The notes beneath the pieces were generated by a model. The model had not been told where the DNA came from. It made no database searches and saw nothing but the letters and a program-made list of their open reading frames with translations. From Bacteroidota bacterium (lineage in GTDB: Bacteria; Bacteroidota; Bacteroidia; UBA4408): 64,000 bases of DNA. The translations under genes were made by a program, and so were the position numbers. The stretch is from positions 484,050 to 548,049 of the forward strand of contig JADKCP010000011.1 of NCBI GenBank assembly GCA_016718805.1, read 5' to 3'. Shown piece by piece: positions 1 to 10,065 of this stretch (its first letter is position 1; each line of letters begins with the position of its first letter).

Positions 1-1656
1 AAAGACCCCTTTTGGAGGGCAAAAGTAAGTCACGAAATTTTAGTAAACCCAGGCCACACACTCGAGTTGCAAGATAACTGTACCTCTTGCCATGCTCCAA
101 TGGGTAATTATACGTCAAAATATAAGGGAAGCGCATCTCACTATACGATTGCTACCTTACAACACGATTCACTAGGTTTAGATGGCGTTTCTTGCGTAGG
201 TTGCCATGCAATTGCAGACAGTGCTCGTTTGGGTTCTGTTTTTTCTGGTATCCTACCATATGATACCACTCGCAACATTTACGGGCCTTATACTTTCCCG
301 ATGGTAGGCCCTATGCTGGTAAACAGCGGTTTTACACCTAGGTATAGTGCTCATATTAAATTAGCTAAAGCCTGTTCGCCATGTCATACGCTTATCAATA
401 AAACAGTTGACTTAAATGGAAACTTCACCGGTACTACCTTTGTGGAACAAGCTACTTATCAGGAATGGATAAATTCGAATTATTCAACTAATGGTATGAC
501 TTGTCAGAAATGTCATATGCCTGAAATTACAGGGGGAGTAATTATTGCTAACGACAATCCTTCTATCCCCTATCGAAGTCCATTTAGTCAACACATTTTT
601 GCAGGTGGCAATAACTTTATGCTTCAATTGATGAAACAAAACAAAGTTCAATTGGGCATTGGTGCCGCTGACCGCATGTTTGATTCTACCTTAATGGCAA
701 CCAATCGCTTATTACAAAAAAACACACTCGATATCCAGCTAATAACTGATAGTCTAACTAGCGATACGGCCTATTTTAAAGTGCATTTATTAAATAAAGC
801 CGGGCATAAGTTCCCTTCAGGTTATCCATCACGCAGAGCAGTTGTTGAATTCACAGTTATGGATCCTAGCAATGATACCTTGTTTGCGTCAGGAAAATTC
901 AACCCTGATTATACTGTGCACGGCGAAAATACTGCCTTTGAAACACATCATGAAGTTATTTCTCAAAGTCAGCAATCTCAAATTTATGAGCTGGTGATGG
1001 GTGATGTTAATCAACAACCTACCACAGTTCTTGAGCGTGCAGCTTTTTTATTAAAGGATAACCGACTTCCTCCGCAAGGATTTACCAGTAACCATTTAAG
1101 TTACGACACTGCTAAAATTTCGCAAGATGCAATTGCAGATGAAAACTTTAATAAAATTAACCAAGTCGAAGGCAGTGGTTCCGACGTTATTTTTTACAGG
1201 GTGCCAGTTAGCGGAATTAGCGGTAGCATTAAAGTATTTGCAAAAATTTGGTATCAATCCGTTCCTCCAAAATGGTTAAATGAAATGTTTGCATATACCA
1301 GTGCTGAAATTGATTCATTTAAACAACAATATCAAGCCAGTAATAAAATCCCAGTATTGATAGCAGCGGACAGTATACTTCAAATTACACTTCGCAATTC
1401 AAGCGATTTGAAAAAAGAAGCAAGCATCAAAGTATGGCCAAGCATTAGCAATGGTAGTGTATTTATTCAGCTAAATGCAGCAGACGAATTAAAAGAAATT
1501 TACCTTTATAGCAGTGATGGCAAACTTGAAAAAATTCTAAAAATAGACAGTTCTACAAACTATCTTCAAGTAGTATTACCAAGTTCCAGTGGAGTTTACT
1601 TCTTAAACATAAGAACCAGAAAAATGAGCTTGGTTAAAAAAGTTTATCGAGAGTAA
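1..1656 (+). CDS. Multihaem c-type cytochrome with T9SS sorting domain (5' end outside window)
   Basis: The reading frame is open to base 1, so the start lies upstream; the visible part is 551 codons. Four CxxCH haem-binding motifs are visible: CTSCH (visible residues 27-31), CVGCH (65-69), CSPCH (125-129) and CQKCH (168-172). About 80 residues at the C-terminus (from 'IKVWPSISNGSV' to the end) have the form of a type A T9SS sorting domain. The protein is therefore probably exported and attached to or released from the cell surface, where it would carry electrons. The exact redox partner or substrate cannot be told. More haem motifs may lie in the missing N-terminus. Haem binding and T9SS export are well supported; enzymatic function is not. 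Confidence 0.8.
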   Translation, partial: KDPFWRAKVSHEILVNPGHTLELQDNCTSCHAPMGNYTSKYKGSASHYTIATLQHDSLGLDGVSCVGCHAIADSARLGSVFSGILPYDTTRNIYGPYTFPMVGPMLVNSGFTPRYSAHIKLAKACSPCHTLINKTVDLNGNFTGTTFVEQATYQEWINSNYSTNGMTCQKCHMPEITGGVIIANDNPSIPYRSPFSQHIFAGGNNFMLQLMKQNKVQLGIGAADRMFDSTLMATNRLLQKNTLDIQLITDSLTSDTAYFKVHLLNKAGHKFPSGYPSRRAVVEFTVMDPSNDTLFASGKFNPDYTVHGENTAFETHHEVISQSQQSQIYELVMGDVNQQPTTVLERAAFLLKDNRLPPQGFTSNHLSYDTAKISQDAIADENFNKINQVEGSGSDVIFYRVPVSGISGSIKVFAKIWYQSVPPKWLNEMFAYTSAEIDSFKQQYQASNKIPVLIAADSILQITLRNSSDLKKEASIKVWPSISNGSVFIQLNAADELKEIYLYSSDGKLEKILKIDSSTNYLQVVLPSSSGVYFLNIRTRKMSLVKKVYRE

Positions 1657-1812
1657 TTGAATAAAATTTAATCACTTTTCATTCCAATTAGCTTAATTTA
1701 AATAAACCACGATGCGCACAAAGGATGCACAAAATTCACTAAAAACTATGCTCTATTTTAAGACTATAGTTTCTGTTGTAATAGAAAAAAAAAGTAACTA
1801 AAAATGGATCTT

Positions 1813-1840
1813 AAAATACCGCATAAAAACTAATGCGGTA
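1813..1840 (-). terminator. Rho-independent terminator of the downstream POT transporter
   Basis: An 8-bp perfect stem (taccgcat / atgcggta) is followed on the minus strand by TTTT. It lies directly after the stop codon of the minus-strand transporter that ends at 1847. Confidence 0.65.
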
Positions 1841-1846
1841 TCAAGC

Positions 1847-3331
1847 TTACTTTACTTCTTGCATTAGTTTTTTCACCAGCGGGGAAATAGCAATCATCAC
1901 AACACCTGCTACCAACGCATAAATAGCCAATTGTTTGTAGCCATCGGTATAAGCTATAAGTTTTTCAGTAAGGCTTGCATTTTCGCTAGCAAGGCTCATT
2001 CCAGCCCCTAGTATACCGGCAACATATTGACCGTAAGCACTAGCTAAAAACCACATTCCCATCATTACTCCTTGTAATGGTTTGGGCGACAATTTGGTCA
2101 TAATTGACAATCCTATTGGAGATAAACAAAGTTCACCAAAAGTGATAATAAAATACGCGAGTGTAAAAATATCAAGTGATGTTACACCTTGCTCGTTGGC
2201 AAAAAAACGAGTGCTATAAAACACATAAAAAGCTAATGCTAAAAACAAAAACCCTAAGCCGAATTTTACAACTGTATTCGGTTCGGCTTTTTTCGCACTC
2301 ATCCATACCCAAAGCAATCCAAGTAATGGCGCAAAAATAATTACAAACAAACTGTTGGCTGCATTATTTACACCATTCGGATCGAGCTTTACTCCTAAAA
2401 CAGTATCGGTTAAATTTCCGGCTGCAAACAAACTTAACGAGCCACCGCTTTGTTCAAAAAATGCCCAAAACAAAATGGAAAAAATTATGAAAACCAAAGC
2501 TGCCAGTAATTTTTTTTGTTCAGCTTTTGAAAACTTGGTCATCTCATAAAAAATATAAATCAAGGTACATGGACCAATGGTGTACATAAAATAATCGGTG
2601 TATTCGGTTTTTGCAACCATTACCATTATAATAGGAATCAGCAGCAATGAACCAAGGTATACCAAGTACTCGTACCATTTTTTTGTATTGCCGTTTGCAT
2701 CTACTTTAAGTGGTGAAAGTCCTATTGGGCCTAAGCTACGTTGAGTAAAAACAAAAGTGAGTAAGCTAATTGTCATTACAATTGCAGCTAATCCAAAAGC
2801 TAAATTCCATGAATAACTTTTTGCAATAGTGATACAGGCATAACCTCCCAAAAGCGCACCCACATTGATACCTGAATAAAAAAGTGAAAAACCTGCATCG
2901 CGTCTACTATCATTCGTTTTGTACAAGGTTCCCACCATGGTTGAAATATTGGGTTTAAAAAAACCGGTTCCAATAATGGAAAAACTCAATCCTAAAAAGA
3001 AATACTGATGTGGATCAAAAGCCAAAATACAACTACCGGTAATCATCAAAATACCTCCCCAAAAAAGCGACTTGCGAAATCCTAGAATTTTATCGGCAAA
3101 CAAACCTCCAATAAAAGTAAATGCATAAACAAAAGCCTGTGTTGCTCCATATTGCAAATTGGCAACATCGTCTTTCATCATTAGTTGGCTTACCATAAAT
3201 ACGGTGAGCATTCCGCGCATTCCGTAAAAGCAAAAACGCTCCCACATTTCACTAAAAAATAAATACCACAATTGTTTTGGGTACTTACCTGTAAAGGATT
3301 GTATTTGTTCTAGACTCTGTGTTTCGTGCAT
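1847..3331 (-). CDS. POT-family (PTR2) proton-dependent di/tripeptide transporter
   Basis: 494 residues of a polytopic membrane protein, the usual length for bacterial peptide:H+ symporters of the major facilitator superfamily. The N-terminus carries the family signature EMWERFCFYGMRG, a variant of ExxERFxYYG, in which the acidic and arginine residues take part in proton coupling. A second family block, 'GTGFFKPNISTMVGTLY', follows the fourth or fifth helix. It probably imports di- and tripeptides through the inner membrane. A paralogue lies 87 bases upstream on the same strand, but a strong terminator between them suggests separate transcripts. The family assignment is firm; substrate range is inferred. 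Confidence 0.92.
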   Translation of the reverse strand: MHETQSLEQIQSFTGKYPKQLWYLFFSEMWERFCFYGMRGMLTVFMVSQLMMKDDVANLQYGATQAFVYAFTFIGGLFADKILGFRKSLFWGGILMITGSCILAFDPHQYFFLGLSFSIIGTGFFKPNISTMVGTLYKTNDSRRDAGFSLFYSGINVGALLGGYACITIAKSYSWNLAFGLAAIVMTISLLTFVFTQRSLGPIGLSPLKVDANGNTKKWYEYLVYLGSLLLIPIIMVMVAKTEYTDYFMYTIGPCTLIYIFYEMTKFSKAEQKKLLAALVFIIFSILFWAFFEQSGGSLSLFAAGNLTDTVLGVKLDPNGVNNAANSLFVIIFAPLLGLLWVWMSAKKAEPNTVVKFGLGFLFLALAFYVFYSTRFFANEQGVTSLDIFTLAYFIITFGELCLSPIGLSIMTKLSPKPLQGVMMGMWFLASAYGQYVAGILGAGMSLASENASLTEKLIAYTDGYKQLAIYALVAGVVMIAISPLVKKLMQEVK

Positions 3332-3354
3332 GTTTCCGGATTTAATTGTTGCTA

Positions 3355-3395
3355 TAAAAAAGCAAACCGCAGACTAATAATGTCAACGGTTTGCT
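3355..3395 (-). terminator. Strong rho-independent terminator between the two POT transporters
   Basis: A 9-bp perfect stem (agcaaaccg / cggtttgct) is followed on the minus strand by a run of seven T. It sits 24 bases past the stop of the upstream transporter (ending 3419) and before the start of the second one. Confidence 0.85.
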
Positions 3396-3418
3396 CAATT
3401 TACTGAATGAATTTTAAA

Positions 3419-4957
3419 CTATTTTACACCGTGCATTCTTTTTTCTAACCATTTATACATGCCAAAGAGCAATAAGGCAGCCACACCACTCAAGCCAATA
3501 AATACGCAGAAGAATGTAAAGAGATTATTAATTTCAATTCCTAAAAAAGTTGGTATTGCAGCAGCCACATCAGCCGGACTTTCGCCGGCACCAGGAGGAA
3601 TCAAGGCCGATAAAGTACCCGCAAATTTATTGGCAACGGCATTCGCTAAAAACCAAGTACCCATTAGTAATGAAGAAAATCGCAAAGGAGCCAATTTGCT
3701 AACCATACTTAAACCAATTGGAGATAGGCTTAATTCGCCAATGGTATGTATAATATACAAGGCAACTAACCACCACATACTAATTTTGGTTTGCGAATCA
3801 ACACCGTGCACACCGTATGCAATAACAACATAGCCTAAGGCTACTAAAGCTAAACCAAATGCCATTTTCATTGGAGAAGAAGGCTCCATATTTCTGCCGT
3901 GTAAGAAATTCCAAAAACCACTCATCATTGGAGCAAGAATTATGATCGCCAATGGATTGATGGATTGAAACCAAGAAGCCGGCATTTCCCAGGAACCAAT
4001 GTGACGATTAGTTTGAGCATCGGCAAACAATGTTAAGGAAGCACCCGCCTGTTCGAAACATGCCCAAAAGAAAATAACAAAAAAGGCTAAAATAAATATC
4101 ACAGAAATGCGTTGTTTTTCATCACTCACTAAAGATTTATCGCTGTATATTATGAGTGGCATAACAATGATGGACGCATAAATTAAGTAAGCAATAATAT
4201 CAAAATCAACTTTAAACATGGTTTTGAAATTCAGTAGGAAAAATATTAAACCAATTGTTCCTACAATAATTGCAGTAGTTTTAATGTCCATTTTCGCCTT
4301 TGGCATTCCTACTGCTTCGCCATCAGGAGTTTTGAGCAATTTATTTTTTAGCACTTCAAATGAAATAACACTGATGATCATTCCAATACACGCAGCTAAA
4401 AAGCCCCATTTAAAATCGTGAATATTACCGGTATCACCTAAGCTTCCACAAACCAAAGGCGAAAAGAAAGCACCTAAATTGATACCCATATAAAATATTG
4501 TAAATGCACCATCAATACGGTGATCGCCTTTTGGATAAAGCTGTCCAACCATGGTCGAAATATTTGGTTTAAAGAAACCGTTTCCAATAATTAAAAAAGT
4601 TAAACCTGCCCACATTATTGAGATAGAAGAAGCATTTTGAACACCATCGGTTACCGCATTACCACTCATGAATAATAAAAATTGACCAACTGCCATCATG
4701 ATACCTCCAATGAAAATACTTTTGCGATTTCCCCAGTATTTATCAGCAATGTATCCACCTAGCAAAGGAGTTAAATAAACCAATCCTGTAAAACTTCCAA
4801 ATATATTCGATGAGGTTGCACTGTCCATAAACAGCGCCTTTGTCATAAATAAAATAAAAATAGCTCGCATGCCGTAGTAACTGAAACGTTCCCACATTTC
4901 AGTAAAAAACAATAAATACAATCCCTTGGGATGTCCAGTTTGGTTTGTTTGGTTCAT
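3419..4957 (-). CDS. POT-family (PTR2) proton-dependent di/tripeptide transporter
   Basis: 512 residues with the same architecture as its neighbour: signature EMWERFSYYGMRA at the N-terminus and 'GNGFFKPNISTMVGQLY' in the second family block. It is a proton-coupled oligopeptide importer of the inner membrane. The ATG at 4957 begins just before the family signature, the normal distance. The two tandem paralogues are clearly diverged (for example in the loops and the C-terminal third), which suggests an old duplication with different peptide preferences. This copy is read away from the large T9SS gene across a 320-base divergent region holding a palindrome. Confidence 0.92.
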   Translation of the reverse strand: MNQTNQTGHPKGLYLLFFTEMWERFSYYGMRAIFILFMTKALFMDSATSSNIFGSFTGLVYLTPLLGGYIADKYWGNRKSIFIGGIMMAVGQFLLFMSGNAVTDGVQNASSISIMWAGLTFLIIGNGFFKPNISTMVGQLYPKGDHRIDGAFTIFYMGINLGAFFSPLVCGSLGDTGNIHDFKWGFLAACIGMIISVISFEVLKNKLLKTPDGEAVGMPKAKMDIKTTAIIVGTIGLIFFLLNFKTMFKVDFDIIAYLIYASIIVMPLIIYSDKSLVSDEKQRISVIFILAFFVIFFWACFEQAGASLTLFADAQTNRHIGSWEMPASWFQSINPLAIIILAPMMSGFWNFLHGRNMEPSSPMKMAFGLALVALGYVVIAYGVHGVDSQTKISMWWLVALYIIHTIGELSLSPIGLSMVSKLAPLRFSSLLMGTWFLANAVANKFAGTLSALIPPGAGESPADVAAAIPTFLGIEINNLFTFFCVFIGLSGVAALLLFGMYKWLEKRMHGVK

Positions 4958-5037
4958 AGAGTTAATGATTAGTGTTTGGCGAATATAACAAAATTGTGAA
5001 ATACAAAATTAGGCTACATTTTAGCCAAGAATTATAT

Positions 5038-5057
5038 ACCTGTACTTTCGTACAGGT
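5038..5057. promoter_or_regulatory. 20-bp palindrome in the divergent intergenic region
   Basis: The sequence acctgtac-tttc-gtacaggt is a perfect 8-bp inverted repeat around a 4-base loop. It lies 80 bases upstream of the POT transporter start and about 220 bases upstream of the T9SS gene start, in the 320-base gap 4958-5277. There is no T-run on either side, so an operator or RNA leader hairpin is more likely than a terminator. No regulator is assigned. Confidence 0.4.
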
Positions 5058-5145
5058 GTATGACTATTCAACCATAAATATTGCCCACTTATCGCAAATT
5101 TTAGCTCATTACGACTAAATTTTTATCCTTCAAAACTTTAGTACG

Positions 5146-5153
5146 TATATTTG
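5146..5153 (+). promoter_or_regulatory. Candidate Bacteroidota -7 promoter element
   Basis: TATATTTG matches the Bacteroidota -7 consensus TAnnTTTG. It would start transcription about 120 bases before the ATG at 5278. No clear TTG is seen at the -33 position, so this is tentative. Confidence 0.35.
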
Positions 5154-5277
5154 ACTGTAACTCAAATTTTATAACCATCAAAATCATAAAATGTGCATTA
5201 ACCTGTATTGATTTAGTTCAACCTAAATAACTAAATTTTTATTGTTAACCTTTTTGACGAAAATCCAATTTATACTT

Positions 5278-6597
5278 ATGAAAAAAATAGTACACACTTT
5301 AGCATGTATTGCGGCGCTCTTGATAAGCCAATCAAGTATAGCTGATCCTTACTATAATTGGGCAAAACGACTGGGTGATGCAGGAGCAAATGTGGATGTT
5401 GGCAAAGCCATTTACAGTGATCAGAATGGCAATGTATACCTCACCGGATATTTTAAAGGTGCAGTTGATTTTGATCCTAGCAATGGTGTAAGTTTGCTTA
5501 CTTCAGGAGGTACTGCTGAGAATATTTTCTTTGCTAAATATACCGCTAACGGAAAATTAAGCTGGGCCAAACAAATTGGCGATGCGAATAAAAGTGCTGG
5601 TTTAGCAATTCAAACCGACGACACAGGGAATGTGTATTTGCTTTCAAATTTTGAATTAAGTTTAAGTATAGACTATGACCCAGGTACAGGAACTTCCAAC
5701 ATGACCGGTCAGGGCTTCAAAACTATTGTGTTGTCGAAATACACATCGAATGGTGATTATGTTTGGGCAAAATCTATCAATGGCAACGCCGATAATTATG
5801 CACATAGCATGCGTTTGGATGAGGCAGGAAATATTTTTATTGCCGGTAGATTTGATGGAATTACTGACTTTGACCCAAGTGCAGCAGCTGCGACTTTAAC
5901 ATCAATTGGTGCCTATAATGGATTTTTTGCGAAATACACCAATCAAGGAAATTATATGTGGGCTAATCAACTATCAGGTGTGATAAGTGGAGAAATTGAT
6001 GTGAATGATTTAACATTGGACAACCTCGGTAATTTATACCTCAGCGGTAATTACAAAACCAGTTGTGATTTTGATCCAAGTCCTGCAACCACTATTCGGA
6101 GCAATGATGGTAATTCTGATTTTTATGTTGGAAAATATACTGAAAACGGTGTTCTTTTATGGGCAATTGCGCTGGATGGAACGAACGATGATTATGCTCG
6201 TTCAATAGCCGTGGATGCCAATTACAATGTATATGTTGCCGGAACATTTATGGATAGTTTAGATACTGATCCTTCAGGTATTGATCATTTTGTAGTTTCT
6301 TCAGCGCCCGGAAATCAAGATTATTTTGTTGCTCAATACAATTCGTTGGGCGGCATGAATTGGGCATTTGGTGTAGGAAACGGACAAGTTGCTACTTGTA
6401 ACTCGCTTAAAATTGATGGCAATAATACTGTGTATTTAACAGGTAGTTTTTCGGGAACTATGGATTTTGACCCAAGTGTGAATACTGCCACTCAATCGGC
6501 TATTGCCGGATACGATATTTATTTAGCTGTGTACGACTCCTATGGAGAATATGTATGGGCTAAAAATATTGAGGGAATTCGAACGATGAAGGTCTAG
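5278..6597 (+). CDS. N-terminal part of a T9SS-secreted SBBP-type repeat protein (frameshifted)
   Basis: 439 residues from the ATG at 5278. I prefer this start to a TTG 36 bases upstream because it begins directly with a signal peptide (MKKIVHTLACIAALL... to about residue 23). Then follow about eight repeats of 45-55 residues with the pattern D-x-x-GN-x-Y-x-x-G-x-F...DFDPS and a 'FxAKYTxxGxxxWA' strand, an SBBP-like beta-propeller arrangement. The last repeat is broken: after 'WAKNIEG' the frame gives five more residues and stops at 6597. The missing half of that repeat continues without loss in another frame (GNSNDEGLDMFLDEYARIYM), running into the gene that starts at 6600. This is one gene of about 1540 codons lacking one base around 6571-6578. 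Confidence 0.8.
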   Translation: MKKIVHTLACIAALLISQSSIADPYYNWAKRLGDAGANVDVGKAIYSDQNGNVYLTGYFKGAVDFDPSNGVSLLTSGGTAENIFFAKYTANGKLSWAKQIGDANKSAGLAIQTDDTGNVYLLSNFELSLSIDYDPGTGTSNMTGQGFKTIVLSKYTSNGDYVWAKSINGNADNYAHSMRLDEAGNIFIAGRFDGITDFDPSAAAATLTSIGAYNGFFAKYTNQGNYMWANQLSGVISGEIDVNDLTLDNLGNLYLSGNYKTSCDFDPSPATTIRSNDGNSDFYVGKYTENGVLLWAIALDGTNDDYARSIAVDANYNVYVAGTFMDSLDTDPSGIDHFVVSSAPGNQDYFVAQYNSLGGMNWAFGVGNGQVATCNSLKIDGNNTVYLTGSFSGTMDFDPSVNTATQSAIAGYDIYLAVYDSYGEYVWAKNIEGIRTMKV

Positions 6598-6599
6598 AT

Positions 6600-9500
6600 A
6601 TGTTTCTTGATGAGTATGCTCGAATATATATGACAGGTTACTTTGGAGATGCTGTTGATTTTGATATAAGTACAGATACGGTTGAATTATCAGGTGGATT
6701 GGTAGATATTTTTATGCTTAAATACTCACAGGATCATCCTATAGTGCTTGATAAACCATCTGACAAAGCAACCTGGTTGGTTGGAGCAAGTTACCCTATT
6801 AGCTGGTCAAGCTCAGGAATTGACAGTGTGAAAATTGAACGACTTGAAAGTGGACAAAGTAACTGGGAATTACTCGGCATTGAAAGTGCTACAGCTAGTC
6901 CTTTTACTTACAATTTATTAATTACAAATCCTTTAACAGAATACAAATTACGAGTATCCGACGCAGACAACAAAACTGTAAAATACACCAACGAAATTCG
7001 TGTCAAGTTCAATCCTCAATTCAATTATCCATTGGGTAATGAGCAATTGGCGGGCGATTCAATTATTACTGTTAAATGGATTGCAGTTGGAAGCAGTGCT
7101 CCCTACTTTGATTTAAAGTACTCGCTAAATGGAGGTGCAAATTGGTTTGTGATGAGGGATAGTGTTCAAACTTTTTTTGATACTGATAGTAGCTTTTACA
7201 TTGGAAATTACAATTGGAAAATTCCAAGTAATACTCCAACTAACAATGCTAAAATTGGAATTTTTCCAGTTAATCAAACAATACCACTTTTAGCTTCAAA
7301 TAGCTTTACATTATTGGCTGCAAACCCTACCAGTTTTACATTGCTATCACCTAATGGTGGTGAGACTCTTGAACGCAAGCGACATCATTTTATAACCTGG
7401 ACAGGTGTAAGCATGCCTCCGATCGTAGTATTGAGTTATACGCTTGATGGATTAATTTATTCAACAATTGATACTATTGCCAATGTGGGATACTACGACT
7501 GGAGGGTTCGTGATACTGTATCGAATAATTGCTTCATAAAAATTTCGAACTTGTTAGGAAGTATTACAGATGAAAGTGATGCGGCTTTTGAAATAGTGAA
7601 TTCTGCCGGAGATGAAGCGGAACTTCTTGCTCCGCAACTTAATGATTTATGGTGTGCAGGTACCAAACAATATATTCGATGGACTACCAATGTTTCAACA
7701 AAAATTGTTTTGGAATACACGACCGGATCTGGTGGTTGGAATTTAATTGTCACAGTGGATGCAGCGAATAATATGTATTTCTGGACGATACCTTCTGTAG
7801 TTACAAATGCAGCGCGTGTTCGGGTAAGTCCTGCAGATGGATCAGGATCTAATTTAAGTACGACCGATAAATTTACTATTTGTGCCAATGCGGCTTCAGT
7901 TGAATTGCTTTCGCCAAATGGTGGTAACGCTTATTTTCCGGGATGTTATATTACCATTGATTGGTTATCGAATAAAATTAATTCGGTTAGTTTATTATAT
8001 ACAATTGATGATGGAATTCATTGGAATGTGATTGACTCAAATTTAGTACAAAATACTTACTGCTGGCTGGTACCGGACAGTACATCTACCCAATGTAAAG
8101 TAAAAGTGGCAGCTACATTTGCTAGCAATGTGGTAGATGAAAGTGATGCTGTATTTGAAATAAAAAGTTTATTTGTAGGTACTGCACCTTCATTATTAAC
8201 TTCTAATTTAAGTATAACGCCATGTGTGAACGATACCTTTTCGGTTGCTTATACTGTGAGTGGTGACATTTTCGATACGAGCAATGTATTCTTAGTGCAA
8301 TTATCGGATAGCAGTGGAAATTTTTCAGGTGCCATAACGGTAATTGGTAGTTTAAAAGATTCAGTAAGTAATTCAATTGTCTGTGTAATACCATCAGGAA
8401 TAAAAAACAGTGCCTTATATCAGATACGCGTTGTTGCCAATAATCCACCTGTAATTGGTATAGCAAGTTCAGCATTTACAATTGATCAGCCGGAGTTTAA
8501 TTTTACAGATACAACTATTTACCGCTATTTACCTTCAGCAAGTGTGGCTTTTCCATTTATTGGAAACTTACCAGTAGGATCAAGTGTTGAATGGGAATTT
8601 GGTGATGGTTCAACTTCATCGGCGTTGCAACCAACCTATTCTTATTCACAACCCGGTATTTTCGATGTTAGTGTAAAAGTTACTAATAGTGCAGGATGTA
8701 GTTCTAAACAAACATATAAAAACTATGTGCGTGTGGATAAAAAATTTCCGAACCGTAAATTAGATCCCAATAACACCAATACTATAACCGGAATTTCATT
8801 TAGAAACGATAGTACAGGTACCATTGCATTTTCAGATGGGGCCGTAAAATTCACCAACGACTATGGTACAAACTGGTATTCGGTTCAACCAAGTGGAATT
8901 CAGGATGTAAAGGCGGTGAAAGTTAAGAGCAGTACAGAATGGATTGTAGTTGGTGGTAATGGTGGTGTACGTAAAACTTTAAACCGTGGATTAAGTTGGG
9001 ACACCGTAACTTTTGCAGGAAATATTACACCAAATGTTCGTTTAAATGCAGTTGATTTTTCCACCACTTTAAGTGGATACATTGCCGGAGATAGTGGAAA
9101 AGTTTTTCGCTTTTTTAATGGCAAATTTAATCCCGCTCCACAATTTACACAGGCTAATTTATATACTGTTTACGACGATGGCTCAACAGCATTTGTAGCA
9201 GGTGACAGTGGAAAAATAGTAAAACGAAGTGCTGGTATATGGACGCATAAAAATTCCGGTTTAACCGCTGCTATACGTTGTATTGTATTTGCACCCAGTG
9301 CTTCTGCAAAAGGATATGCCGTAAGTGACGAAGGTAAGATTATTCAAAGTACTGATAATGGAGATACCTGGAGTTTGTCGCTTTCTGGTGTTGATATCGA
9401 CTTTAGTAGTGTAGCCTGCTCAGAAGCCGGAGATAGTGTTTGGGCTGTGGGAACAAATGGAATTATTTACCAGAGTTTGGATAATGGAGGCAGCTGGGAA

Positions 9501-9905
9501 CGTTTTTCAATTGGTACAACCAATAATACCACGAATGTAAAAGTTAAAAAAGACAAAGGATATTTAAGCGGTAGTTCTGGAACCTTGCGGACATTTAATC
9601 CTGTTAACAATCAATTATCGGTTGGAATTAAATGGATTGCTGCGTCTACCAATTCTACTACTTTGCTATATCCTAACCCAAGCAATTCGCACTTTTTATT
9701 TAGCATAAACAGCCCACGAGAAGCTCATTTGAAAGTATACTTAAAAGATATTAACGGTAAGGATATTTCAATGTTGTGCAATAAAATGGTAACAGGAAAT
9801 TATTCTCAATTGGTGGATGTTTCAGCGCTTAAATCGGGAATTTATTTTGTACATTTTACAAGTGATAATAGTATTACAATTAAGAAGATTGTAATTGCAC
9901 ATTAA
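6600..9905 (+). CDS. C-terminal part of the T9SS-secreted protein: Ig-like, PKD, BNR/YCF48-like and T9SS domains
   Basis: 1101 residues in the second frame. It opens in the middle of an SBBP-type repeat ('YMTGYFGDAVDFDIS'), then has several Ig-like domains with the pattern 'LLSPNGGE...W' and 'KIGIFP/VRVSPAD'. A PKD domain follows (WEFGDGSTSS near residue 665), then BNR/YCF48-like repeats (about residues 730-990, with 'SxDxGxTW' variants such as STDNGDTWS). A type A T9SS sorting domain closes the protein (LLYPNPSNSHF to the end). The ATG at 6600 is not a real start; it lies inside a domain. Such multi-repeat surface proteins usually act in adhesion or gliding, but no activity is shown. A perfect bidirectional terminator follows at 9949. 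Confidence 0.8.
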   Translation: MFLDEYARIYMTGYFGDAVDFDISTDTVELSGGLVDIFMLKYSQDHPIVLDKPSDKATWLVGASYPISWSSSGIDSVKIERLESGQSNWELLGIESATASPFTYNLLITNPLTEYKLRVSDADNKTVKYTNEIRVKFNPQFNYPLGNEQLAGDSIITVKWIAVGSSAPYFDLKYSLNGGANWFVMRDSVQTFFDTDSSFYIGNYNWKIPSNTPTNNAKIGIFPVNQTIPLLASNSFTLLAANPTSFTLLSPNGGETLERKRHHFITWTGVSMPPIVVLSYTLDGLIYSTIDTIANVGYYDWRVRDTVSNNCFIKISNLLGSITDESDAAFEIVNSAGDEAELLAPQLNDLWCAGTKQYIRWTTNVSTKIVLEYTTGSGGWNLIVTVDAANNMYFWTIPSVVTNAARVRVSPADGSGSNLSTTDKFTICANAASVELLSPNGGNAYFPGCYITIDWLSNKINSVSLLYTIDDGIHWNVIDSNLVQNTYCWLVPDSTSTQCKVKVAATFASNVVDESDAVFEIKSLFVGTAPSLLTSNLSITPCVNDTFSVAYTVSGDIFDTSNVFLVQLSDSSGNFSGAITVIGSLKDSVSNSIVCVIPSGIKNSALYQIRVVANNPPVIGIASSAFTIDQPEFNFTDTTIYRYLPSASVAFPFIGNLPVGSSVEWEFGDGSTSSALQPTYSYSQPGIFDVSVKVTNSAGCSSKQTYKNYVRVDKKFPNRKLDPNNTNTITGISFRNDSTGTIAFSDGAVKFTNDYGTNWYSVQPSGIQDVKAVKVKSSTEWIVVGGNGGVRKTLNRGLSWDTVTFAGNITPNVRLNAVDFSTTLSGYIAGDSGKVFRFFNGKFNPAPQFTQANLYTVYDDGSTAFVAGDSGKIVKRSAGIWTHKNSGLTAAIRCIVFAPSASAKGYAVSDEGKIIQSTDNGDTWSLSLSGVDIDFSSVACSEAGDSVWAVGTNGIIYQSLDNGGSWERFSIGTTNNTTNVKVKKDKGYLSGSSGTLRTFNPVNNQLSVGIKWIAASTNSTTLLYPNPSNSHFLFSINSPREAHLKVYLKDINGKDISMLCNKMVTGNYSQLVDVSALKSGIYFVHFTSDNSITIKKIVIAH

Positions 9906-9948
9906 CAGTATAAAACTAAACATCTAGTAGTTGGATGCTTATTCGAAT

Positions 9949-9988
9949 ACAACAAAAAAGCCTAGTACAAACTAGGCTTTTTTGTTGT
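9949..9988. terminator. Bidirectional rho-independent terminator
   Basis: A perfect 18-bp stem (acaacaaaaaagcctagt / actaggcttttttgttgt) with the 4-base loop acaa. It contains A- and T-runs and ends the T9SS gene 44 bases after its stop. Confidence 0.9.
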
Positions 9989-10065
9989 GAAGCAGAGAGA
10001 TTTAATTGAAAGCTTTTTTTAAAATCTTTTAGAAAGCCTATCTTCGCAAGCTGTATCTAAACTGT

